DNA from: Saprospiraceae bacterium
Lineage (GTDB): Bacteria; Bacteroidota; Bacteroidia; Chitinophagales; Saprospiraceae
NCBI GenBank assembly: GCA_014379665.1
Contig: JACMLK010000126.1
Span: 1-5,663, forward strand
Direction of reading: 5' to 3'
Length of the DNA stretch: 5,663 nucleotides
Part shown: piece by piece, positions 1 to 5,663 of the stretch
How the letters are laid out: each line of letters begins with the position of its first letter
How positions within the stretch are numbered: position 1 is the first letter of the stretch
Program-made: the position numbers and the translations under genes
Notes under the pieces: model-generated
What the model was told of the DNA's origin: nothing
Database searches by the model: none
What the model saw: the letters and a program-made list of their open reading frames with translations, nothing else

Positions 1-434
1 AAAAGTTCATATCCTCTGAATTTATCTCTGTTCCATCCTCCTTTCCTTGTATGGTTGACAGCGTCTGTTAGATTTCTATACAATGATAGAGTCAAAGCTA
101 TTGTGTGCTCTGCCGTAGCTCTTACCATTTTTAAAAAGTCATATTCACCCTTCAAACATATCACTTTAATACCCAAATTTTCGCACAAGGCTTCATCGAT
201 ATGGTCAATGCCAGTAACAGGAGTCACTAAATATTTACATCTTGTATTTTGGTCAAGCACTTTGCCATTTATATTATACCCAAGTCTAAACCAAAAGATA
301 TCAACCTGCTTTAAAATATCTTTTAATTTTTCATTTTCACGAAGGGCAACCAGTTCAAATTTCTCCATTATATCTGAAAGTACAGAAGGGTTAAAATCTT
401 CTTGTTCAGCAATATAAATTTTAAGTTTTATCAA
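1..434 (-). CDS. D-isomer-specific 2-hydroxyacid dehydrogenase (SerA-like), N-terminal part, cut by the left window edge
   Basis: Reading the minus strand from a TTG at 434 gives 144 open codons to the window edge. The protein begins IKLKIYIAEQEDF, a first beta-strand of a flavodoxin-like substrate-binding domain. It continues with FWFRLGYNI (about 47-55), YLVTPVTGIDHID (68-80), LGIKVICLKGE (87-97) and VRATAEHTIALTLSLYRN (104-121). The TGxDHID and ATAEHT motifs are hallmarks of the D-2-hydroxyacid dehydrogenase superfamily, which includes phosphoglycerate dehydrogenase. The NAD-binding GxGxxG motif and the catalytic Arg/Glu/His should lie just beyond the edge, so cofactor use cannot be confirmed. 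The start is one base after the neuC stop; no in-frame ATG exists before codon 23, which would remove the first strand, and an alternative TTG lies at 458. Position after neuB-neuC suggests co-transcription and a role in making or modifying a glycan precursor, but the substrate is unknown. Confidence 0.85.
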   Translation of the reverse strand, partial: MIKLKIYIAEQEDFNPSVLSDIMEKFELVALRENEKLKDILKQVDIFWFRLGYNINGKVLDQNTRCKYLVTPVTGIDHIDEALCENLGIKVICLKGEYDFLKMVRATAEHTIALTLSLYRNLTDAVNHTRKGGWNRDKFRGYEL

Positions 435-435
435 A

Positions 436-1596
436 TTAATATGATATTTTTTTATCAAAACTAAGCTTCCATTTTGAGATTACTTCAGCAATTTCTACAC
501 CGGCATTTCCATTTCCATATATGTTATCAGTAGGATATCTCCCATTTTCCATATGTTTTTGAATTGCAAATTTTATATCTTTTCTAATGTAATCAACATC
601 CAGAACATTTACACCTCGATCTCTGCCTGACTGTCTGGTTCCGATATTGACTACTGGAACACCCAAATAAGCACATTCCCTAATACCCACACTTGAGTTT
701 CCAATTAAACACTTGGAATGATATAGCAATTTTAGAAAATCAAATGGCTCCATATTCTTAAAAAAATGAATATGATTAGCTTTATATTTTTCTCTAAATG
801 ATCTTAATCCTTTGGAAGTACCATCTGCTCCGGCATCTACATTAGGCCAAAACCAGAATGTTGGAATTCCTAATTCATAAATGGCATGTAATGTCTCTTC
901 TACATGAATCCTGGACTCTTTATATTCAGTAGTAACCGGATGTTGCATCACTACCAGATATTTTTCATTAAAATCGATCATTGCCCCGACACCTCCATAT
1001 TTTAAAAAAGGATCAAAATCAAGCATTTCACTTCCAATTACTTCTCTTGCTATATCAATTGATGGGCATCCCGTATTATGAACTGTATTGGCATGCTCAC
1101 CCATCTTAATGACTCTGTGTTTTGCATCATCTGAAGCTACCAAATGTAAGTCTGCCAATTTTGTAATAGCGTGCCTGACTTTTTCATCAATATTACCTGT
1201 CACTTCGCCACCTTGTACATGTATCAATGGTATATTCATATAGGTGGCAGAAATAGCGGTAGCCATTGTTTCAAACCTATCTGCTACTGTTAAGACTGCG
1301 TCCGGAGCTAATCTTTCGAATACCGATGATAATTCAAGTATTCCTAATCCCGTAGTTTTAGCTTGTGCTGTGAGATTTTCCCCTTCAAGTACATTAAAAA
1401 CTTTTGCTGCAATCGGAAAACCATCGTTTTCGATATAATTGACTGCTGTCCCATACCTGTCCAATAAGGCAGAAGCTGCAACAACTAACTGCAATTCAAG
1501 GTCCGGATGATCTTGTATGGCTCTTATTGCTGTTTTTATTCTGCTATAAGATGGTCTTGCAGTAACTACAACACAGATTTTTCTTTTATTAATCAT
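436..1596 (-). CDS. neuC: UDP-N-acetylglucosamine 2-epimerase, hydrolysing (NeuC type)
   Basis: This cytoplasmic enzyme is expected to convert UDP-GlcNAc to ManNAc plus UDP, the first step of sialic acid synthesis; the adjacent neuB would use the product. With the start at 1596 it is 386 residues, normal for the GT-B-fold epimerase family. Visible features in order are VTARPSYSRIK near 11-20, ADRFE at 105-109 (many NeuC proteins have GDRFE), QGGEVTGNIDEKVRHA at 128-143, QHPVTTEY at 218-225, and the nucleotide-binding region IGNSSVGIRE (298-307) followed by GTRQSGRDRG (319-328). I prefer ATG 1596 over the in-frame GTG at 1605 because an AGGTG ribosome site lies six bases before the ATG, and the GTG lies inside that site. 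The gene overlaps the neuB end by 8 bases. A related epimerase acting on UDP-2,4-diacetamido sugars (LegG type) cannot be excluded, but no bacillosamine or legionaminic genes are visible. Confidence 0.9.
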   Translation of the reverse strand: MINKRKICVVVTARPSYSRIKTAIRAIQDHPDLELQLVVAASALLDRYGTAVNYIENDGFPIAAKVFNVLEGENLTAQAKTTGLGILELSSVFERLAPDAVLTVADRFETMATAISATYMNIPLIHVQGGEVTGNIDEKVRHAITKLADLHLVASDDAKHRVIKMGEHANTVHNTGCPSIDIAREVIGSEMLDFDPFLKYGGVGAMIDFNEKYLVVMQHPVTTEYKESRIHVEETLHAIYELGIPTFWFWPNVDAGADGTSKGLRSFREKYKANHIHFFKNMEPFDFLKLLYHSKCLIGNSSVGIRECAYLGVPVVNIGTRQSGRDRGVNVLDVDYIRKDIKFAIQKHMENGRYPTDNIYGNGNAGVEIAEVISKWKLSFDKKISY

Positions 1597-2605
1597 TAAT
1601 ATCACCTATAGTTAAAAAGTCCCACTGATTCAAATTATTTTTTAGGGTCTTTCCTAAAACCTTTTGAAAGTCTGATGCCGAAATTCCAAAACCTTTGGGC
1701 TTTTTTGATTCGAGATCATCTATAGCCAGAACATGTCCTTTGAGTAATGCTTTGTTTACAGCAAGTGATTTTTCAAAAATATTTTTTAAATCTTTAAAAG
1801 ACTCCAGATTATTTTTATTTATTGGATGATTCAGGGCGATTTCAAGGCTTCTTACCCCTTTGACTAATAGCTTTATTTCATCAATTTCTAATGAAGATGT
1901 GGTGTCTGGTCCAAACATTCTTTTATCAAATACCGCATGAAATTCTAATATTTCAGCACCTAAAGCTACCCCCGCTATTCCGGAATAAATTTCACCAGTA
2001 TGCTCAGACAGCCCAATTTTACATTGTGGGTATCTATTTTTCAATTCTGAAATAATATTTAAGCCAAGCTTTTCATAAGGTGTTGGGTAAACCGTCGAAC
2101 ACTGTAAGATTGAAATATCATTTCCTTTTGAATTTATAAATTCAACTGCTCTATCTAACTCATCATAGGAACTCATGCCGGACGAAAGAATGATTGGTTT
2201 CCCTGTTTTACATATTTTATCCAATAAAAGAAAGTTAGTTACTTCTCCTGAGCCCACCTTATACCTTTTTATACCTACCTCTTCCAATAAATCAACAGCA
2301 GCATTTGAAAATGGTGAAGACATGAACTCTAAACCGACTTCTTCACAATGAGATTTTATTCCTTTCCATTGCTCTGCTGTAAAAGACATTCTTTTCCAGT
2401 AATCATATCTTGTATTATCTTCATAACTAAATTTGACTCGAAATGGCTCAAATGTACTGCTTTCTGCTTCTGCAATATGCGTTTGAAACTTTATGGCGTC
2501 TACTCCGCTAGAGGAAATCGCGTCAATATAAGAGTGTAAGATTCCAAGACTGCCATCGTGAGCCTGGGCAATTTCTGCTATTAGGAAAACTTTCAATGTA
2601 TTCAA
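1589..2605 (-). CDS. neuB: N-acetylneuraminate (sialic acid) synthase family protein
   Basis: NeuB enzymes condense ManNAc (or a related hexosamine) with phosphoenolpyruvate to give a nine-carbon nonulosonic acid in the cytoplasm. The 338-residue product has the family's two-part layout. A TIM barrel spans about 6-255, with [13 protein letters not shown] (9-21), AIKFQTH (37-43), YKVGSGE (115-121), [10 protein letters not shown] (141-150), QCSTVYPTP (168-176), GLSEHTG (198-204) and [14 protein letters not shown] (221-234). A C-terminal SAF (antifreeze-like) domain spans about 278-338. H202 and H223 have the same 21-residue spacing as the two metal-binding histidines of Neisseria NeuB (H215, H236). 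The start must be TTG: an in-frame TAA lies two codons upstream and the conserved barrel begins at once. The TTG at 2605 overlaps the fcl stop as TTGA; a second TTG at 2596 is possible. Pairing with neuC favours Neu5Ac-type chemistry over legionaminic or pseudaminic acid. Confidence 0.92.
   Translation of the reverse strand: MNTLKVFLIAEIAQAHDGSLGILHSYIDAISSSGVDAIKFQTHIAEAESSTFEPFRVKFSYEDNTRYDYWKRMSFTAEQWKGIKSHCEEVGLEFMSSPFSNAAVDLLEEVGIKRYKVGSGEVTNFLLLDKICKTGKPIILSSGMSSYDELDRAVEFINSKGNDISILQCSTVYPTPYEKLGLNIISELKNRYPQCKIGLSEHTGEIYSGIAGVALGAEILEFHAVFDKRMFGPDTTSSLEIDEIKLLVKGVRSLEIALNHPINKNNLESFKDLKNIFEKSLAVNKALLKGHVLAIDDLESKKPKGFGISASDFQKVLGKTLKNNLNQWDFLTIGDIND
1603..1607 (-). promoter_or_regulatory. 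Ribosome binding site for neuC
   Basis: The minus strand reads AGGTG six bases before the ATG at 1596. It lies inside the 3' end of neuB, so neuC translation is probably coupled to neuB. It decides the start in favour of ATG 1596 over GTG 1605. It stands out because the other genes in this window show no comparable Shine-Dalgarno sequence. Confidence 0.5.
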
Positions 2606-3699
2606 AAATTATTGATATAAACAGTTTTTAATCCCTTTAGTAAGGTTATTTTCGTATTAAAGCCCATACCCATCAACTTCCCGCTATCCATCAGCTTCCT
2701 TGGCGTTCCATCCGGCTTGGTAGCGTCAAAAACTAAATCCCCATTGAAACCTACTATATCCTTAATCATCAAGGCCAACTCTTTTATACTCACTTCCTGA
2801 CCGCTACCTATATTGACAAATTGCTCTTCTGAATAATGTTGCATCAGAAAGAAACAAGCTGTGGCCAAATCATCTACATGCATAAACTCCCGGAGTGGTG
2901 CTCCTGTACCCCAAAGGGTGACTTGGGTGGTTGACGTGTTGGCGTGTTGGCGAGTTGGGGTGTTAGCGGGTTGGGTGGTTAAGTTGTTAGTGTTTTGGGT
3001 GATGCCGAATTTAATTAATTTTGTCAATATATCTGCTTCGTCACTTTCACCACCTATACCTTCAATAGGTAGTCGATTGAGATCTTTTCTTAGTGCTTCC
3101 CAATTTTTTTGTTCGAGACATTTTCCCAGGTGCATCTTACGAATCAAGGCAGGTATCACGTGGGATTTCTCCAGGTCATAATTATCTCCCGGACCATAAA
3201 GATTGGTAGGCATCGCTGATATAAAATCACAGCCATATTGTCGTCTGTAATTTTCGCAGAGCTTGATGCCCGCTATTTTGGCAATGGCATAAGGTTCATT
3301 TGTAGATTCCAGAATTCCCGTCAATAAATCTTCTTCCTTCATCGGCTGTGGAGCAAACTTGGGATAAATACACGAACTACCTAAAAAGAGGAGTTTGATC
3401 ACTTTATGTATATAAGCAGCATGTATGACATTGGCTTCTATCATCAGATTATCATATAGAAAATCAGCTCTGTAGGTATTATTGGCCACAATGCCTCCAA
3501 CTTTAGCAGCTGCAAGAAATACATAATCAGGCTTTTCAGCTTTAAAAAATGCATTGACAGCTGCTTGGTCGCGGAGATCTAATTCCTTGGATGACCGCAG
3601 CACCAAATTATCGTACCCTTCAGCTTTTAGTTTTCTCACTATTGCTGAACCTACCATGCCATTATGACCGGCTACGTATATTTTTTTGGTTGTTTGCAT
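2602..3699 (-). CDS. fcl: GDP-L-fucose synthase (GDP-4-keto-6-deoxymannose epimerase/reductase) with a repeat-derived internal insert
   Basis: This short-chain (extended SDR) enzyme performs the 3,5-epimerisation and NADPH reduction that finish GDP-L-fucose, using the product of the neighbouring gmd. From ATG 3699 it is 365 residues. It shows the nucleotide-binding [11 protein letters not shown] (9-19), the catalytic GSSCIYP (107-113; S108 and C110), YAIAK (137-141), [19 protein letters not shown] including the likely acid/base His, then [17 protein letters not shown]. Before that last motif lies the [16 protein letters not shown] segment I recall from Bacteroides-type homologues, followed by a 26-residue T/N/Q-rich stretch encoded by 2923-3000 that matches the intergenic 8-bp repeat and is absent from the family as I know it. 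The frame is open upstream to an ATG at 3786, but the 29 extra residues (P/T/Q/N-rich) are translated repeat, so the start immediately before the Rossmann strand is preferred. The stop overlaps the neuB start. Confidence 0.93.
   Translation of the reverse strand: MQTTKKIYVAGHNGMVGSAIVRKLKAEGYDNLVLRSSKELDLRDQAAVNAFFKAEKPDYVFLAAAKVGGIVANNTYRADFLYDNLMIEANVIHAAYIHKVIKLLFLGSSCIYPKFAPQPMKEEDLLTGILESTNEPYAIAKIAGIKLCENYRRQYGCDFISAMPTNLYGPGDNYDLEKSHVIPALIRKMHLGKCLEQKNWEALRKDLNRLPIEGIGGESDEADILTKLIKFGITQNTNNLTTQPANTPTRQHANTSTTQVTLWGTGAPLREFMHVDDLATACFFLMQHYSEEQFVNIGSGQEVSIKELALMIKDIVGFNGDLVFDATKPDGTPRKLMDSGKLMGMGFNTKITLLKGLKTVYINNF
2923..3000 (-). repeat. In-frame 8-bp-repeat insertion inside fcl
   Basis: On the coding strand these 78 bases consist of degenerate C/A-rich 8-9-bp units such as CCAACACG, CCAACTCG and CAACCACC, the same family and orientation as the array half just upstream of fcl. 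They encode 26 residues (T, Q, N, P, A and R-rich) with an eight-residue period, as expected when three 8-bp units are read as eight codons. The consensus unit has no stop codon in any of the six frames. The junctions fall between KFGI and VTLWG, a point where the family already varies in length, so the enzyme may tolerate the loop. Confidence 0.8.
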
Positions 3700-3701
3700 A
3701 A

Positions 3702-3897
3702 CGGGTGGTTGGGTGGTTAGGAGGTTAGGTGGTTGGGTGTTAGGTGGTTGTGATTTTGGCATATTAGGGTATTGGGAGGTTGGCATTTTGGGAGGTTGGT
3801 TGCCAACATATCAACATACCAACACACCAACACGCCAAATCGCTAAAGTGCCAACATCCCAAATCGCTATCACGCTAACAAGCTAATACGCCAACCC
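3702..3897. repeat. Inverted pair of degenerate 8-bp repeat arrays filling the gmd-fcl spacer
   Basis: The spacer consists almost entirely of 8-9-bp units. From 3702 to about 3799 the plus strand is G/T-rich (units like GGTGGTTG and GGGAGGTTGG). From about 3803 to 3897 it is C/A-rich (units like CCAACACG, CCAACATC and AAATCGCT). The arms face each other around GTTGG-TTG-CCAAC at 3795-3807, so the transcript could fold into one long imperfect hairpin; for example, a twelve-base stretch of one arm pairs at ten positions with the other. The array begins directly after the gmd TAG codon and stops just before the preferred fcl ATG. There is no T-run that would make it an ordinary intrinsic terminator. 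Units near the gmd side are the most diverged. Confidence 0.85.
3795..3807. repeat. Palindromic apex joining the two repeat arms
   Basis: GTTGG and CCAAC flank a three-base TTG loop and form a perfect five-pair stem at the point where the repeat changes strand. It would be the tip of the hairpin formed by the whole spacer, and may mark the original junction of the two oppositely oriented arrays. Confidence 0.6.
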
Positions 3898-5007
3898 CTA
3901 TTCAAATTCATTTCTGACATTATATCCGGCACCCCGTAATACCTGATCTCGTTTAAATAAATCAAGATCTGATTGTACCATTTCAGTACAAAGTGCCTTT
4001 ACAGTGTATTTAGGCTTCCAACCTAATTTGGTCATTGCTTTTGTGGGGTCACCTATGAGCAGATCTACCTCAGTGGGTCTGAAATATATAGGGTCTATAG
4101 CTAATATTTCTTTACCTATTTCTACAGGGTATTCAGAAGAGCAGGACTTTACATATCCTTTTTCGTCTACGCCTCTTCCTTTAAATTCGATTTCTATTCC
4201 AGCTTCAGCAAATGCCATTCTGATAAATTCTCTGATTTCTGTAGTGACACCGGTGGCAAGGACATAATCTTCGGGTTGGTCTTGCTGTAAAATTAAATAC
4301 ATCCCTTCTACATAATCCCTGGCGTGTCCCCAATCTCTTTTGGAGTTGATATTTCCCATCCAAATTTTATCCTGAAGGCCAAGTGCTATCTTGGCAACAC
4401 CACGTGTGATTTTGCGAGTTACAAAGGTTTCTCCCCTTAGCGGTGATTCATGATTAAACAGAATGCCATTACATGCATACATATTATATGCCTCTCTATA
4501 ATTTACAGTGATCCAAAAGGCATACATTTTTGCTACTGCATAAGGTGATCTTGGATAAAAAGGTGTTAATTCAGATTGAGGAACTTCCTGGACTAAACCA
4601 TAAAGCTCGGATGTAGAAGCCTGGTAAATTCGGGTCTTTTTTTCCAGGCCTAAGATTCTAATGGCTTCCAAAAGTCTTAAAGTGCCAATACCGTCGACAT
4701 CTGCGGAGTATTCCGGCTCCTCAAAACTCACTTGAACATGGCTCATTGCGCCAAGATTATAAATTTCTTCAGGTTGAACTTCCTGAACTATTCTGATAAT
4801 ATTGGTACTATCTGCAAGGTCGCCGTGATGAAGAATAAACTTTCTGTTATCAATATGCGGGTCTTCGTAAATGTCATCAATTCGGGATGTGTTGAATAAT
4901 GACGCTCTGCGTTTGATGCCGTGGACTTCGTATCCTTTTTTTAATAGGAGATGTGATAAATATGCACCGTCTTGTCCTGTTACACCTGTGATTAAAGCTC
5001 GTTTCAT
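3898..5007 (-). CDS. gmd: GDP-mannose 4,6-dehydratase
   Basis: Gmd converts GDP-D-mannose to GDP-4-keto-6-deoxy-D-mannose with a tightly bound NADP(H), supplying the neighbouring fcl. The 369-residue product is full length for the family. It shows the dinucleotide-binding [12 protein letters not shown] (6-17), the [10 protein letters not shown] segment (31-40), [10 protein letters not shown] (60-69), and the catalytic set T132, E134, Y156 and K160 in STSELYG and YAVAK, at exactly the numbering I know for the E. coli enzyme. [19 protein letters not shown] and [14 protein letters not shown], also family signatures, follow, as does a conserved C-terminal GWKPKYT. The ATG at 5007 begins directly at the first beta-strand, and the AT-rich sequence before it shows no Shine-Dalgarno site. 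It is the first sugar-nucleotide gene of the visible run. I see no truncation or substitution of a key residue. Confidence 0.97.
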   Translation of the reverse strand: MKRALITGVTGQDGAYLSHLLLKKGYEVHGIKRRASLFNTSRIDDIYEDPHIDNRKFILHHGDLADSTNIIRIVQEVQPEEIYNLGAMSHVQVSFEEPEYSADVDGIGTLRLLEAIRILGLEKKTRIYQASTSELYGLVQEVPQSELTPFYPRSPYAVAKMYAFWITVNYREAYNMYACNGILFNHESPLRGETFVTRKITRGVAKIALGLQDKIWMGNINSKRDWGHARDYVEGMYLILQQDQPEDYVLATGVTTEIREFIRMAFAEAGIEIEFKGRGVDEKGYVKSCSSEYPVEIGKEILAIDPIYFRPTEVDLLIGDPTKAMTKLGWKPKYTVKALCTEMVQSDLDLFKRDQVLRGAGYNVRNEFE

Positions 5008-5115
5008 TTAAAAAATTAATTATTTATTTGGTTATTTTACCTATCGTGGTACTTGCAATCAGGGATGGCAAGGCCAATATTTGAAATGCACAAGGTCGGC
5101 CTGATCCAAGTGAAA

Positions 5116-5663
5116 TTACCCTTTTGATGCATTCGATTTCTCCATTATAACCTCCCAAATTTTCTGAATGATGTCTGTAAATTCCCTTTTAACATGCTTT
5201 GTCTTCTTTATTATACATCGATGCTTCTTTGTCGACTCAATACCCTCCCTTGTAAACTCCGGATCCATTTTTGTAAAGTCCCGTGACTGCTTTGAGGGGT
5301 CCGGAGACTTCTTTGTTGAATCAGTATCCTTATTTATAGAGCCCGCATTCAACTTTGTAAAATCCTGATCCTGCATTGTAATGTCCGGATACTTCTTTGT
5401 GAAGTCCCGTGACTGCTTTGTTGAGTCCGGATACTTCTTTGTTGAATCAGCATCCTTATTTGTATAGTCCGCATTCATCTTTGTAAAATCCTGATCCTGC
5501 ATTGTGGAGTCCGGATACTTCTTTGTTGAATCAGCATCCTTATTTGTAGAGTCCGCAGTCAACTTTGTAAAATCCTGATCCTGCATTGTGATGCCCGGAT
5601 ACTTCTTTGTTGAGTCCCGTGACTGCTTTGTGGAGTCCGGATACTTCTTTGTTGAATCAGCAT
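5116..5663 (-). CDS. Heptapeptide-repeat protein of unknown function, C-terminal part, cut by the right window edge
   Basis: I do not recognise this protein. The frame is open for 182 codons from the right edge to a TAA at 5118-5116. The first 147 residues visible are 21 back-to-back heptapeptides, consensus x-D-S-T-K-K-x, with variants such as PDSTKQS, RDFTKKY, ADSTNKD and QDFTKLT. A 34-residue non-repeated basic tail follows, ending in an amphipathic-looking stretch (REFTDIIQKIWEVIMEK). It is very hydrophilic, with no membrane segment, signal or cysteine in the repeats. The spacing of seven lacks the hydrophobic a/d positions of a coiled coil. An ATG exists at 5586, but the same repeats continue upstream of it, so the real start is probably outside the window. 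Asp codons GAC/GAT and Ser codons TCC/TCA alternate without changing the residue, and all length changes are multiples of 21 bp; both favour translation. Lysine in the repeats is almost always AAG, and the repeats look more GC-rich than the surrounding genes. Confidence 0.55.
   Translation of the reverse strand, partial: ADSTKKYPDSTKQSRDSTKKYPGITMQDQDFTKLTADSTNKDADSTKKYPDSTMQDQDFTKMNADYTNKDADSTKKYPDSTKQSRDFTKKYPDITMQDQDFTKLNAGSINKDTDSTKKSPDPSKQSRDFTKMDPEFTREGIESTKKHRCIIKKTKHVKREFTDIIQKIWEVIMEKSNASKG
5221..5663 (-). repeat. 21-bp tandem repeat with higher-order blocks
   Basis: Twenty-one consecutive 21-bp units are present and continue past the window edge. They group into larger blocks that restart at the ADSTKKY unit: six units (126 bp, 5661-5536), four units (84 bp, 5535-5452), six units (126 bp, 5451-5326), then five diverged units (105 bp, 5325-5221). 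The 84-bp block equals the 126-bp block with 42 bp (two units) removed, joining PDST directly to MQD. Units degrade toward the 3' end of the ORF, as often seen at the edge of tandem arrays. Confidence 0.85.

Noticed and set aside
55..417. Plus-strand open frame of 120 codons
   Set aside because: It is antisense to a clear D-2-hydroxyacid dehydrogenase N-terminus and shows no recognisable domain.
436..2605. Legionaminic or pseudaminic acid pathway
   Set aside because: No dehydratase, aminotransferase or acetyltransferase for 2,4-diamino sugars is visible, so a plain neuB-neuC pair is the simpler reading; the flanks outside the window could change this.
2861..3181. Plus-strand open frame of 106 codons across the fcl insert
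   Set aside because: It is antisense to conserved Fcl coding sequence; it stays open partly because the 8-bp repeat lacks stops in all frames.
3686..3886. Plus-strand open frame of 66 codons in the gmd-fcl spacer
   Set aside because: Its product is a direct translation of the repeat (G/W-rich then T/P/Q-rich), with no sign of a real protein.
3702..3897. CRISPR array
   Set aside because: Units are 8-9 bp, contiguous and degenerate, with no unique spacers and no cas genes nearby. The same applies to the 21-bp array at 5221-5663.
5071..5102. Possible hairpin (AGGCCAA and TCGGCCT arms) between the heptad ORF and gmd
   Set aside because: The stem is seven pairs with one wobble around an 18-base loop and lacks a following T-run on the minus strand, so it does not support an intrinsic terminator call. 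No convincing Bacteroidota-type promoter (TTTG with TAnnTTTG) was found in the spacer 5008-5115 either.
5168..5368. Plus-strand open frame of 66 codons across the 21-bp array
   Set aside because: It stops inside the array, whereas the minus-strand frame is open through the whole array to the window edge.

Overview
The window holds part of a surface-polysaccharide sugar-nucleotide operon, most likely from a member of the Bacteroidota. This guess rests on four things: AT-rich DNA, genes mostly lacking clear Shine-Dalgarno sites, a GDP-fucose synthase with the long mid-protein insert I associate with Bacteroides-type homologues, and arrays of an 8-bp TTGGCGTG/CACGCCAA-type repeat like those I recall from genomes of this phylum. 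No species call is possible from the sequence alone. Every gene I can support lies on the minus strand, so the operon reads from right to left.

In transcription order: (1) 5663-5116, the C-terminal part of an unrecognised protein built from at least 21 tandem heptapeptides (consensus x-D-S-T-K-K-x), running off the right edge; (2) a 108-bp spacer with no clear signal; (3) gmd, GDP-mannose 4,6-dehydratase; (4) a spacer of about 200 bp filled by two facing arms of a degenerate 8-bp repeat; (5) fcl, GDP-L-fucose synthase, carrying a 78-bp in-frame patch of the same repeat inside its coding sequence; (6) neuB, a sialic-acid-type synthase, starting at TTG and overlapping the fcl stop; (7) neuC, a hydrolysing UDP-GlcNAc 2-epimerase, overlapping the neuB end; (8) the N-terminal 144 codons of a D-2-hydroxyacid dehydrogenase of the SerA superfamily, starting one base after neuC and running off the left edge.

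Functionally, gmd and fcl together turn GDP-mannose into GDP-L-fucose. neuC and neuB together turn UDP-GlcNAc into ManNAc and then, with phosphoenolpyruvate, into an N-acetylneuraminate-type nonulosonic acid. The CMP-sugar synthetase, glycosyltransferases and export genes that would complete such a locus are not in the window. The dehydrogenase is probably co-transcribed, but its substrate is unknown.

The most unusual content is the repeat DNA. One repeat family both fills the gmd-fcl spacer as an inverted pair and has entered the fcl reading frame without breaking it. A second, unrelated 21-bp repeat makes up nearly all of the visible heptapeptide ORF and has a higher-order 126/84/126-bp organisation.
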